In this document: in pieces, positions 43,300-52,114 of the stretch
Position numbering within the stretch: position 1 is the first letter of the stretch
How the letters are laid out: every line of letters starts with the position of its first letter
NCBI RefSeq assembly: GCF_905147045.1
Contig: NC_065890.1
Location: 2,542,001 to 2,606,000 of the forward strand
From: Nymphalis io
Taxonomy: Eukaryota; Arthropoda; Insecta; Lepidoptera; Nymphalidae
Direction of reading: 5' to 3'
DNA: 64,000 bases
Position numbers and translations under genes: made by a program
The notes under the pieces: generated by a model
Seen by the model: the letters and a program-made list of their open reading frames with translations, nothing else
Told to the model about the DNA's origin: nothing
Databases searched by the model: none

Positions 43300-43520
43300 A
43301 CATATTATATAATCACTATTTCATTTGATATTCAACTTTTAGCTGCTATGCTATGACCGTAACTATTGCTCTGGAAAAGCTGATAATGAATTACGGGAAA
43401 ATATATTTATTAATGTATACATTTTACAGTTCATTTGACCAATTCAGTTCACGCGTTTTGATTTAATGCATTATGATAACTTCATAGGTCATTGAACTTG
43501 CACTGCAATACGTAAACTGT
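43300..43520. other. AT-rich spacer
   Basis: Nothing recognised. Confidence 0.4.
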
Positions 43521-43524
43521 TAAT

Positions 43525-43703
43525 TTGTATATATATAAGCGAAATACCATTTATCACGAGATCTTCTAAACTATTCGACTTGAAATTTGTTACAATTACT
43601 CTTACCCCGTAGACGCTCAATAAGAACGGATTTTACTCGAAACTTATCCAAAATACATAATTCTTCGTATCTACCCCTGCGAAGCCGGGAAGATTAGCTA
43701 GTG
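43525..43703 (+). repeat. repeat-D copy 2, uninterrupted
   Basis: TATATATAAGCGAAATACC, ATCACGAGATCTTCTAAAC, TTACTCTTACCCCGTAGACG, GGATTTTACTCGAAAC and the end CCTGCGAAGCCGGGAAGATT, AGCTAG. It shows the uninterrupted state of the site where copy 1 (14.5 kb) has a SINE-A. Confidence 0.8.
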
Positions 43704-43743
43704 TTTTAAATAATACACACGCTACGAATAATAATAATCTTAA

Positions 43744-43999
43744 GTCCACCACCCACTCATCAGATATTCTACCGCAAAACAGCAATACTTGATATTGTTG
43801 TGTTCCGGTTTGAAGGGTGAGTGAGCCAGTGAATTACAGGCACAAGGGACATAAAATCTTAGTTCCCAAGGTTGGTGGCGCATTGGCTATAAGCGATGGT
43901 TGACATTTCTTACAATGCCAATGTCTAAGGGCGTTTGGTGACCACTTACCATCAGGTGGCTCTTATGCTCGTCCACCTTCCTATTCTATAAAAAAAAAA
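43744..43999 (+). mobile_element. repeat-B copy, 5' truncated, young
   Basis: Starts at ACCACCCACTCATCAGATAT and runs to CCTATTCTATA and 10 A residues. It shares GGCTATAAGCGATGG and CTAAGGGCGTTTGG with the 35.2-kb copy and differs from it at only a handful of sites. Confidence 0.92.
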
Positions 44000-44139
44000 A
44001 TAAGTATACTAAACTCACAATTGATATATATATAAGAGAAGATATTGAATATATATTCTCCATGAAAAATGTGTCTATTTTTAATTGAATCGGTCAAAAT
44101 ATATAAATCTCAAACAATCAAAATAAATTTTTATACATT

Positions 44140-44415
44140 TCTAGATTTTAATACTATCGCACCGAGCGAGCTGTCTACGAAGTTCATTCACCGCATGACC
44201 TACGCGTTCATACTTAGGCAATATTTCAAAGGGAATTTCTTTCCCTTTTAGACTAAACTAAACTACTAAATTTCAATAGCAGACTTTAAACAAAGTTACC
44301 ACTTAAAATAACTGTCATGTATTTGAATAAGAATAACTATTATGAAACGAAAATTTAAATTTATTATTAGAACTTATTTATAAAATTTAGAATAACAATA
44401 AATAATAGTAATAAT
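44140..44415 (-). other. duplicated segment, copy 1, with conserved 63-bp core
   Basis: The core (44155-44217) read on the minus strand starts CTAAGTATGAACGCGTAGG and ends CTCGCTCGGTGCGATAG. It matches copy 2 (45898-45961) at all but about seven sites, whereas flanking sequence (for example AATTTCAATAGCAG, ATAAGAATAACTATTATGAA) is only loosely alignable. One minus-strand frame reads KYERVGHAVNELRRQLARCD, versus KYERVAHVINELRRQLARCD in copy 2. The 50 bases TATGAACG...CGCTCG lie between a CTAAG and a GTGCGA, the layout of a small exon, but both splice contexts are weak. It may instead be a two-copy dispersed repeat with an unusually stable centre. I do not recognise the peptide. Confidence 0.4.
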
Positions 44416-44419
44416 TAGT

Positions 44420-44577
44420 TTAAGTGAGATCTACAAACCACTTATACAATGATTTGAATCATATTTTATATGTTTCTCAGAGCTCGCCTGAGAAATATGT
44501 TGATAAAAAAATCTTGGCTACCACTATGTTAACACAATAAGCTATAACTCAAAAAATATACAACAAATAATACATAC
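44420..44577. other. AT-rich spacer with a small hairpin
   Basis: TTTCTCAG-AGCTCGC-CTGAGAAA (44474-44496) forms an 8-bp stem. Confidence 0.5.
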
Positions 44578-44585
44578 TATAAAGC

Positions 44586-44891
44586 ATTATATCTTAGATG
44601 GCCTAGTTGTTAGAACGCGTGAATCTTAACCGATGATCGTGGGTTCAAATCCGGGCAAGCACCACTGAATTTTCATGTGCTTAATTTGTTTTTATAATTC
44701 ATCTCGTGCTTGACGGTGAAGGAAAACATCGTGAGGAAACCTGCATGTGTTTAATTTCATTGAAATTCTGCCACATGTGTATTCTACCAACCCGCATTGG
44801 AGCAGCGTGGTGGATTAAGCTCCAAATCTTCTTCTTAAAAAAAAGGAGAAGAGGCCTAAGCCCAGCAGTGGGACATTAAAAGGCTGTTACT
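44586..44891 (+). mobile_element. SINE-A copy, full length
   Basis: TAGATGGCCTAGTTGTTAGA head, box B GGTTCAAATCC, complete body, A-rich expansion in the CTTCTTAAAAAAAAGGAG segment, tail AAAGGCTGTTACT. An 8-bp duplication TATAAAGC lies at 44578-44585 and 44892-44899. Confidence 0.9.
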
Positions 44892-44899
44892 TATAAAGC

Positions 44900-45380
44900 C
44901 TTAAAGCCTTTGCCCGCCTTGAACCTATGTACTATCATAATATTAAAGGTTTCATATTAGTTACATAACAAATTTTAGAAAAATACAGTCTAAACGAACA
45001 AGTAAACCTTATAATAACAGCTTTAAAATGTCTCACTATGGGGTTCAAACATGATTTCCTTTTAAAGAGCCTCCTTTTATAGCAAATTACAGACACCGTT
45101 ATTGTATTATGTTATTTTGAGAATCATCAAAAAGCGCTGTATACAGCGACTGGAGCTGAATACGAAAGTACCCAACAGTGTCATATATAACCAGTGTCTT
45201 TGACTTTACCTACAGCGCACCACGGAGTAAAATCTAGCGTCGACTCTCGTAAAACTTTGTTTTTGAAAGGATTTTATTTCAGTTTGACTTCTCAATAACC
45301 AACAGTTTGAACCAAGATTTTTTGGTATTCATTTCTTTGCTTTCTTTTATGTATTACACATGTATTTTTACTGACTTGCT
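44900..45380. other. no gene recognised
   Basis: Contains the 14-bp perfect palindrome CGCTGTATACAGCG (45135-45148) inside a GC-richer patch to about 45250. Nothing else is recognised. Confidence 0.45.
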
Positions 45381-45391
45381 GTTGAATGTTT

Positions 45392-45693
45392 ATACCGAGA
45401 TGGCCCAGTGGTAAGAACGCGTGAATCTTAATCGATGATCATGGGTTCAACCCGGGCAAGCACCACTGAATTTTCATGTGCTTAATTTGAGATTATATTT
45501 CATCTCGTGCTTGACGGTGAAGGAGAACATCGCAAGGGAACCTGCATGTGTGTAATTTCACTGAAATTCTGCTACATGTTTATTCCACCAACCCGCATTG
45601 GTGCAGCGTGGTGGAATTAGCTCCAACCCTTCTCCTCAAAAAGGGAGAGGAGGCCTCAGCCCAGTAGTGGGACATTCACAGGCTGTTACTATT
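45392..45693 (+). mobile_element. SINE-A copy, full length
   Basis: Head ACCGAGATGGCCCAGTGG, box B GGTTCAACCC (one base short), body complete, tail GGCTGTTACT. An 11-bp target duplication GTTGAATGTTT lies at 45381-45391 and 45694-45704. Confidence 0.93.
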
Positions 45694-45884
45694 GTTGAAT
45701 GTTTGTTATTTTTTAAATTTTAACATGAAATCCAAATAATTCCAGGTTGGTTTAAAATTGCGTTATCTGAGCATCATCCATTTAAACACTCCATCGGATC
45801 CATTTACAGGAAACGTCGAATTTTTATTTCGCTTAGACTTAATATTACGCAATTAAGTAGTCTCACTTTCATTTATATAAGTAC

Positions 45885-46110
45885 ATAAGATTATAAGCCA
45901 TCGCACCTAGCGAGCTGTCTACGAAGTTCATTTATCACGTGAGCTACGCGTTCATACTTAGAAGGTATTTGTATAGAAATTTCAATCGCAGGGTTTATAA
46001 TAAATGACATTTATTGAAATAAGAATTTCTATTATGAACCGGATATAAAAACTTATTACTATTTTTATATATATAAATTATTTATGAAAGATATATAACA
46101 TAAATAACCA
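45885..46110 (-). other. duplicated segment, copy 2, with conserved 63-bp core
   Basis: The second copy of the segment at 44.15 kb, in the same orientation and 1.74 kb away. Core 45898-45961. The minus-strand reading is KYERVAHVINELRRQLARCD, then GL and a stop. Differences from copy 1 in that frame are conservative (G/A, A/V, V/I). The 50-base block again sits between CTAAG and GTGCGA. Flanks (AAATTTCAATCGCAGG, AAATAAGAATTTCTATTATG) align with gaps to copy 1. Confidence 0.4.
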
Positions 46111-46114
46111 CCAT

Positions 46115-46685
46115 AGGAAAATCAGTCGAAACGCCAACATCGTATACTCGTAAACATACTAAACTAAACCTAATCGAATACAAAATGTTCCTTATATTTA
46201 GACTATCCCAGAATACTATCGATAAGTTCTCATGTTTTGATTATGAGGTCTTAACTTAAATTTTCAAGTAAAGCTATGTTACGAAACTTGACGTAAATTT
46301 ATAATTGAATATAAAGTCTATACGACAACGTCATAAGTTGTATCTGGTAACTTCAGCCGTGTCGCACCGCTTTGTTAGAACCAGCACAGATTGTTCTAGA
46401 ACTTTTCAATGTTTGAAGTCTTGGTATATGATATGTATGAATGCGTTGTTCATATTTGTGTGCGTTATAGTTCTTTTATTTATACTTTATTGTATGACAG
46501 AAATTGCTTTGAATTATATATTGTACAGTACAAATATATTATGGTTAGCTAGCTATGTCTTGTAAAAACCCAATCGTAAGGGCGACTTAATCATACAACA
46601 CTTGTAGGCGGTGCAGTAATAGCATGCGTAGGCGTAAATATTGTAACCAAATCCGAATTATATAACAATAATATTATAATATTTC
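46115..46685. other. no gene recognised
   Basis: AT-rich DNA. The frame of 86 codons at 46305-46565 has a hydrophobic C-terminal half but no ATG context or family that I can support. Confidence 0.4.
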
Positions 46686-46695
46686 CAGAGAGCTA

Positions 46696-46994
46696 AGCTG
46701 TGATGGCCTAGTGGTTAGAACGCGTGAATCTTAACCCACGATAGTGGGTTCAAACCCGGGCAAGCACAACTGAATTTTCATGTGCTTAATTTGTGATTAT
46801 AATTCATCTCGTGCTTGACGGTAAAGGAAAACATCGTGAGGAAACCTGCATTTGTCTAATTTCATTGAAATTATGCCACATGTATTCTCTAACCAGCATT
46901 GGAGCAGCGTGGTGGAATAAGCCCCAAACCTTCTCATTAAAAGGGAGAGGAGGCCTTAGCCTAGCAGTGGGACATTAACAGGCTGTTACTGTTA
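46696..46994 (+). mobile_element. SINE-A copy, full length
   Basis: Head GTGATGGCCTAGTGGTTAGA, box B GGTTCAAACCC, body complete, tail GGCTGTTACTGTTA. A 10-bp duplication with one mismatch, CAGAGAGCTA (46686-46695) and CAGAGGGCTA (46995-47004). Confidence 0.92.
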
Positions 46995-47289
46995 CAGAGG
47001 GCTATTCTTGGATCATTTATTATCACTACGTTAAATTCTTGTATTAAAAAAAAGTGATTAATCTAAAGTAGAAATTTACTACCAAGAAAATAAGTGTTGT
47101 GTCTCTTGATAACAATTAAATTTCAACAGCCTGTATAAAATGTATCGACTTAATAAAAAAATATTTGTATTAATAAAATAAAATATTTGTAGTAGTAAAA
47201 TATTTGTATATCTATTATGTCTATATATTTACCTTATAAAAACATTTTTTGTATAAGTTAAATATTGGTAGTTTTAATATTATTATTAC

Positions 47290-47488
47290 TTAATATTGTT
47301 GTGTTAGGGTTAGAAGGATGAGTGAGCCAGTGTAAAAACAGACACATCTTAGTTCTCAAGATTGGTGGCGGTTCGATGATGTAAGGAATCGTTTCTTTTT
47401 ATGTAATATTTCCTTCATTGACAACATCGATGGTGGTGGTGACTTCTTATCAGGTGCCTATTTAACAGTTGCCTGTCTATATCAAACT
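47290..47488 (+). mobile_element. diverged repeat-B copy
   Basis: AATATTGTTGTGTTAGGGTT, AGAAGGATGAGTGAGCCAG, TAGTTCTCAAGATTGGTGG, GGTGGTGGTGACTTCTTATC, AGGTGCC. 5' truncated. Confidence 0.75.
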
Positions 47489-47499
47489 ACTTATTCTAA

Positions 47500-47775
47500 C
47501 ACCCATGTCAAACTAAGAAAAATATTTATGTTTAATAAGTTTAATAAACTAAGTAAGTTTCATGAAAGAAAGTCCAAAATGATGCAAAAGAAAAACACGG
47601 AGTCATGCCAGTTGGATCATTCCATAAAGAAAATTCATTGAATGCGGTCACACGCTTACTCGCGAGGTTTGCTCCTTTCATATGGTAAATACATACGTAA
47701 CATACTTTTTAATTTAATTAAAGAATACTATATTCATATAAAAAATCATAAACAACCCATCCAATTCCGTACTTA
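47500..47775. other. spacer
   Basis: Nothing recognised before the tandem array. Confidence 0.4.
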
Positions 47776-47779
47776 CACG

Positions 47780-48545
47780 TGAGAAGTGAAACGTGTAAAC
47801 CATTTATTTTAAAACGTTATATATATAAACGGAATAAAATTCTTGAAACTTAACTTTACTCATATCGCGCCTAAAGAAGTCTCGATGAAACGTTTCACGA
47901 TATAGTAGTATTTTAGATAAATAATATCTTTTAAAACAATGAATGAAAACCAAAGCACAACAAACTCATATATTATATAGAATGTTGCACTCTAACTCGA
48001 CACCTCGAATTTTACTCATATAGTACTCAAAATCGTTTCATTCCGATAAAATGATAACAGAAGTAATATTTCAACAACGTTACATATTGAAACGTTATAC
48101 TCAAATTCGGCCTTAATCCAACAGAAGTTACATTTCGTGAAATAGTTAACCTGAATTGCTTATTAGAGAAAAAGATTATCACAAAGTAAGATTAACGTAA
48201 CAAACAATGTCAGAACTAAAAGGTCAAAAGCGTAACACATAGAAATGTTGCAATTAATCTCAACACTTGAAAATTTAATTCCATTGTGCTGAAAGAAGTG
48301 TCACTACAATAAATGGTGCAAACGAATTAATTTTAATAGTAAATAAAAAACTATAAAAACCAATAAATTAATATTGTGTAAGATTAATATAACGTTAAAT
48401 GACATAAATTAACTGGCAAAAACGTTATACATAGGAACGTCGCAAATAAACTCAAATAAAGTTTCACTTCGATAAACGGTGCACACGAGTGAATTAATGT
48501 AAAAGTTAGTCCAAAAATAAATAAATTAAGACCAAGTATGACTCA
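47780..48545. repeat. decayed tandem array, about five units
   Basis: A motif that reads roughly AACGTTATACATAGAAACGT, then GCA...AACTCGACAC, GTGCTGAAAGAAGTTTCAC and CGATAAATGGTGCAAACG recurs at about 47812, 47965, 48076, 48229 and 48421, all in the same orientation. A partial unit precedes the first (GAGAAGTGAAACGTGTAAAC, 47780-47800). Spacing is irregular (about 153, 111, 153 and 192 bases), consistent with old units changed by indels. No open frame, no similarity to the SINE or LINE families here. It resembles a relic satellite block or an array of binding sites. Confidence 0.6.
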
Positions 48546-48549
48546 CATA

Positions 48550-49145
48550 CAGACATACAAGTTTTCATTTAACTTTCACAGACTGCACACAAACTTCGGT
48601 ACCTTTTTGGTTAACCGTGTATGGTGCAGGTTTGAGTCTTTAACGACTCTTGAGTATTAAACCACAGCAAGCCGAGTACTATTTGCATTAAATAAAAGTA
48701 ACGTCCCCTTGGTGGTTTATCTATCCGTTAGCGCTTCGATAGCGTTCGAAAGTGCGTTTACAAATAACGCATTAGCGAATAAATTAATTAAATACGCTAT
48801 GTAAGTTAAATCAGTTTAAACTTAGGTACCCAACTGACCAAATTTTTTATATTAACTTCTTATAATTTTTTAGTGATTTGTTCGTAAAACTATTATAATA
48901 AAAATAAAACTATAGAAAAACAAAAGAACTAATATAAGCATTTACGATACTCGTCGTATCGCCGCTATAGGCTTTGGAAGTATATATCTAATATTCCAGT
49001 CCTTTGAAACTTAAGAAGTCGGAAAAATCATTTCGTTTCGACGTAGAAAATCTAGAAGAATTTAAATTGAAATATCGCTATGATAAGAACATTTAAATAA
49101 TATCACGCCTATAATAAATAATATTAATATTAAAAAGTATGTTAT
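48550..49145. other. no gene recognised
   Basis: The patch at 48590-48680 (CTTCGGTACCTTTTTGG, GTGTATGGTGCAGGTTTGAG, CTTTAACGACTCTTGAG) is GC-richer and unmatched elsewhere. The rest is AT-rich. Confidence 0.4.
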
Positions 49146-49149
49146 GTTT

Positions 49150-49305
49150 ATGCCATGATGGCTCTGTGGCTAGAACGCGTGAATCTCAACCGATGATCGT
49201 GGGTTCGAACCCGGGCAAGCACCACTGAATTTTCATGTGCTTAATTTGTTTTTATAAATCATTTCGTGCTTGATGGTGAACGAAAACATCGTTACTGTTA
49301 CTGTT
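49150..49305 (+). mobile_element. SINE-A copy: head joined directly to tail
   Basis: A good head (CATGATGGCTCTGTGGCTAG, box B GGTTCGAACCC) runs to CGAAAACATCG and then straight into TTACTGTTACTGTTG, the family's terminal repeat. About 150 bases of the 3' body are missing. A precise internal deletion or template jump is implied. Confidence 0.88.
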
Positions 49306-49808
49306 GTGAGTTCAAAAGTTTCAATACCAAAAGTCCTCAAGAAGCTAATACGGCGTTTGTATATAAAACTTGTTGCGGAGATTGCAGAGAAAGTTTATTT
49401 ACATTTACACGAAACACGCGTCTCGTCTCCTAACATTGTTAATGGCATCAAATAGAAGTTTCCGACTTTCTATTTCATGTTTTCTCGTTGCTTAAACTTT
49501 ATACGGGTTTAAATTTTTATAAAGTTTATGTAGGTATTGCTTGACGTCGACGTTTATATTAAATGAAGGCTAAATATTAAGTTTACAAATAGTTATATAA
49601 TTTGTTTTGGCAATAATTAAATTTATCACGTTCTATTAAATATGAAGATTACTACGATCTGAAATAACCAGATCTTAACTTAAAATTACGAGTAGTTCAA
49701 ATACAGAAAGACATATATGAACATTTTATGTACTTTATTTGTTTGTTTATATGTTTTATAATACCATAGAAGAAAAACATCGTGACTAAACATACGTTTA
49801 AAAAACAG
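49306..49808. other. no gene recognised
   Basis: AT-rich DNA. A frame at 49270-49455 begins in SINE-A and is not coding. Confidence 0.4.
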
Positions 49809-49811
49809 TAA

Positions 49812-49995
49812 AATAATAGTCTGTTAACGTCCCACTGCTGGGATAAAACCTCCCCTCCTTTTTGAGAAGAAGGTTTGGAGCTATATACGCTGGATACACG
49901 TAGAAGATTTTCTTCTGCCACATGCAAGTGGCAAATTATAAACGCTAATTATAATTTATCGGTATCATTGTTTAAGACTCTCGTCTTGGCCATCA
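49812..49995 (-). mobile_element. old SINE-A copy
   Basis: TAGTCTGTTAACGTCCCACT, GCTGGGATAAAACCTCC, GAAGGTTTGGAGCTATATAC, TTCTGCCACATGCAAGTG keep the minus-strand order. The head end is badly decayed. Confidence 0.7.
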
Positions 49996-50099
49996 GGTTC
50001 CATGCGTGTGTCGAATGAAATTCTGAGACATCTATTGAGGTGTTTTATATCATATTCTGGTTGTTGCGTCGCAAAACTTCTGCATTCAAGACCTTTTGA

Positions 50100-50505
50100 G
50101 TCCAACAAATGGCCACCATACGTCTGTATGCCCACATCTCGAAAGCTTCTTTAATTGTCTACGCCTCGCAATTTTTGGAGACTGTCAAGAAAAAAAAAAG
50201 TTGCATATCTCTGACACGTGCTTAGGCATGAAAGATACGAACTTTTGCAACTCATTATGATGGGAAAGGTTGCCGGAAGGAGAGCTGTTGGTCACAGAAA
50301 AAAGTCTTGGCTTTGTAACATCCGAGAATAGATGGGAATCGCGACTGCTGCCAAACTCTTTCGCCTCGTGAAGAAAAAGAAGGAGTATTTAAAATTGACT
50401 GCCAACCTTCGCTAGTCAGAGTGGTACTTGAAGAAGATACCATATTCTCAAAGGAGAGGAGGTCTACACCCAGCAGTGGTACATTTAAGGCCTATTATTA
50501 AAATT
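50100..50505 (+). mobile_element. LINE with RT C-terminus and a SINE-A-like 3' end
   Basis: Reads LETVKKKKVAYL, a stop, HVLRHERYELLQLIMMGKVA (50214-50273), GRRAVGHRKKSWLCNIRE, a stop, then MGIATAAKLFRLVKKKKEYL and KLTANLR (to about 50415). 'GHVLRHERYELLQLIM-x-GK-x-GRR', 'SWLRNIREW' and 'LFR...F..LTANLR' are typical of an endonuclease/RT LINE C-terminus. The reading has two in-frame stops and is dead. The sequence after it (TCTCAAAGGAGAGGAGG, CCCAGCAGTGGTACATTTA) is the same 3' end that SINE-A carries, so this LINE, or a close relative, is a candidate SINE-A partner. Confidence 0.75.
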
Positions 50506-50519
50506 ATATTTATATTCAG

Positions 50520-50682
50520 TTATTTAAATCCCTTTCATTTGTTATATAAAATGTATAGTCTGTTATCATATTGTAAATTTTTGTATTTATTTTAATTTGT
50601 ACTTACATTCATTTAATGGCGATAAAGGCCTTTGTAAGCCCGCTGATACACAACATTATTGGAACACAGAATACGTTATTTT
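50520..50682. other. AT-rich spacer
   Basis: Nothing recognised. Confidence 0.4.
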
Positions 50683-50686
50683 TTTA

Positions 50687-50982
50687 TTTAATTTTTATAG
50701 AATAGGAAGGCGAAGCATTTGGACCACCTGATGGTAAGTGGTCACCAACGCCCATAGACCAATGTCTATACATTGTAAGAAATATTAACGATCGCTTACA
50801 TCACCAATGCGCCACCAACCTTGGGAACTAAGATGTTATGTCCTTTGTGCCTGTAATTACACTGGCTCACTCACCCTTCAAACCGGAACACAAAAATACC
50901 AAGTAATGGCTGTTTTGCGGTAGAACATCCGATGAGTGGGTGGTACCTACCCAGATGAGCTTGCACAAAGCTCTACCACCAA
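50687..50982 (-). mobile_element. repeat-B copy, full length
   Basis: On the minus strand it runs from TTGGTGGTAGAGCTTTGTGC (plus 50963-50982) to CTTCCTATTCTATAAAAATT (plus 50691-50710), with all internal motifs present. Lightly diverged. Confidence 0.9.
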
Positions 50983-50984
50983 TA

Positions 50985-51310
50985 GATATTGCTGTATTCT
51001 AATTTCAAGAATAAATAAGGTAGTACTTACTGAGGTTACATCTTAGATCCCATCATAATAAGAGGTTCATACCATCAAAATTAGAATTAACATTTTTACA
51101 ATGTCAGTCTTTGGGTGCAGGTTACCATTCACGTTAAGGTAGCCAATTTGCACGTCTGAGTTCTTGTTAGAAATAAAAATGCAGTAGCGTATAAATGGTC
51201 TTTTATTGGACAAAGGCTACCTTTGCTATCAAAGATAAAAAATCGACACTTAACTCGAGACGTGGCTAACGCAAATATCTAGCTGGGGTGTGAAGTAATG
51301 TCTCGCAATG
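50985..51310. other. no gene recognised
   Basis: Unique DNA of mixed composition. Nothing recognised. Confidence 0.4.
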
Positions 51311-51315
51311 TTTAC

Positions 51316-51362
51316 CACTCTTTTTTAACCCCTTGGCGTCTCCAAGGGGTTAAAAAAGAGTG
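51316..51362. repeat. perfect 21-bp hairpin with 5-base loop
   Basis: The left arm 51316-51336 (CACTC, six T, AACCCCTTGG) pairs without a mismatch with the right arm 51342-51362 around the loop CGTCT. The centre reads TTAA-CCCCTTGG...CCAAGGGG-TTAA. It lies in unique DNA, about 0.3 kb from repeat-B and SINE-F. Whether it is transcribed is unknown. Confidence 0.95.
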
Positions 51363-51579
51363 TGAGAATGTAAAGCTTTTTTTTTATTATTTAATTTGAC
51401 AGAAATAGTCAATACGTATATTAATTACGTAACATATGTTACTAGATTTTACTTTTTTATTGTCAACATCAGTATTGAACAATGAAGATAAAACAGCAGT
51501 AAAACAAAAAACAGCACATTCTAATAATAATTTGTATTATAATGACTACGTCGACATAACAAAAACTGTATTAAGAATA

Positions 51580-51818
51580 ATAATATCCTGGGACATTATC
51601 CACCCACGGATCCCAAATTATGCAGAGCTTGTGCTATGGAAACCAGACAACTGATATACTTCTTTTCTTTTGTAAACACATACTTATACAGATAATTACA
51701 CCCAGACACAGGACGAACACACTGGTTCATGCACACAAATGTCTGTCCTGGGTGGGAATCGAACCCACAACCTTCGACGTGAAAGGCAAGAATCTACCAA
51801 CTACGCCAACCGCCTAAT
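51580..51818 (-). mobile_element. SINE-F copy, near full length
   Basis: On the minus strand the head GGCGGTTGGCGTAGTTGGTA, with box B GGTTCGATTCCCACCC (plus 51755-51770), leads through GACATTTGTGTGCATG, GTGTAATTATCTG and GTTGTCTGGTTTCCATAG to CCCAGGATATTATTATT. It gives the better head of the two SINE-F copies. The box A region TTGGCGTAGTTGG is clear. Confidence 0.82.
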
Positions 51819-51885
51819 AAAACGTAATAGTAATATTTTTAGGGAAAGTGGAGGATATCATGTCAATGTCAGGAATTACTAATCA

Positions 51886-52112
51886 TAAAGCCGAGAAGGC
51901 TTAATTTTAACCGAAGACTTTGAGTTCAAAAACTGCACTGGTAAGTTTTAGTATGCTTAGGTTATAGACATAACATAATTAGTTTCGTGCTCGACCATGA
52001 ATGAAAAACATAGTGTCCTGCATATGTCGGATAAAAATCTACCAAATCAGTATCTACCACGCGTAATTCAGGGTGTTTGCATAAGTTCAAACCCTCAAAA
52101 GGAGAGGACATT
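51886..52112 (+). mobile_element. old SINE-A copy
   Basis: AAGCCGAGAAGGCTTAATTT, TTGAGTTCAAAAACTGCACT, TTAGTTTCGTGCTCGACCAT, ATGAAAAACATAGTG and CCTCAAAAGGAGAGGACATT preserve the family order with many substitutions and deletions. Confidence 0.65.
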
Positions 52113-52114
52113 AA

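Noticed and set aside
47780..48545. CRISPR-like array
   Set aside because: Units are degenerate, irregularly spaced and without distinct repeats and spacers, and the genome is of an insect.
51331..51347. piggyBac-type miniature element from TTAA-CCCC symmetry
   Set aside because: The perfect symmetry extends beyond the TTAA on both sides, which target-site duplication does not predict, and no internal sequence remains.
51316..51362. Rho-independent terminator
   Set aside because: The hairpin with flanking A and T runs looks like one, but the sequence is clearly eukaryotic, so a bacterial-type terminator has no meaning here.
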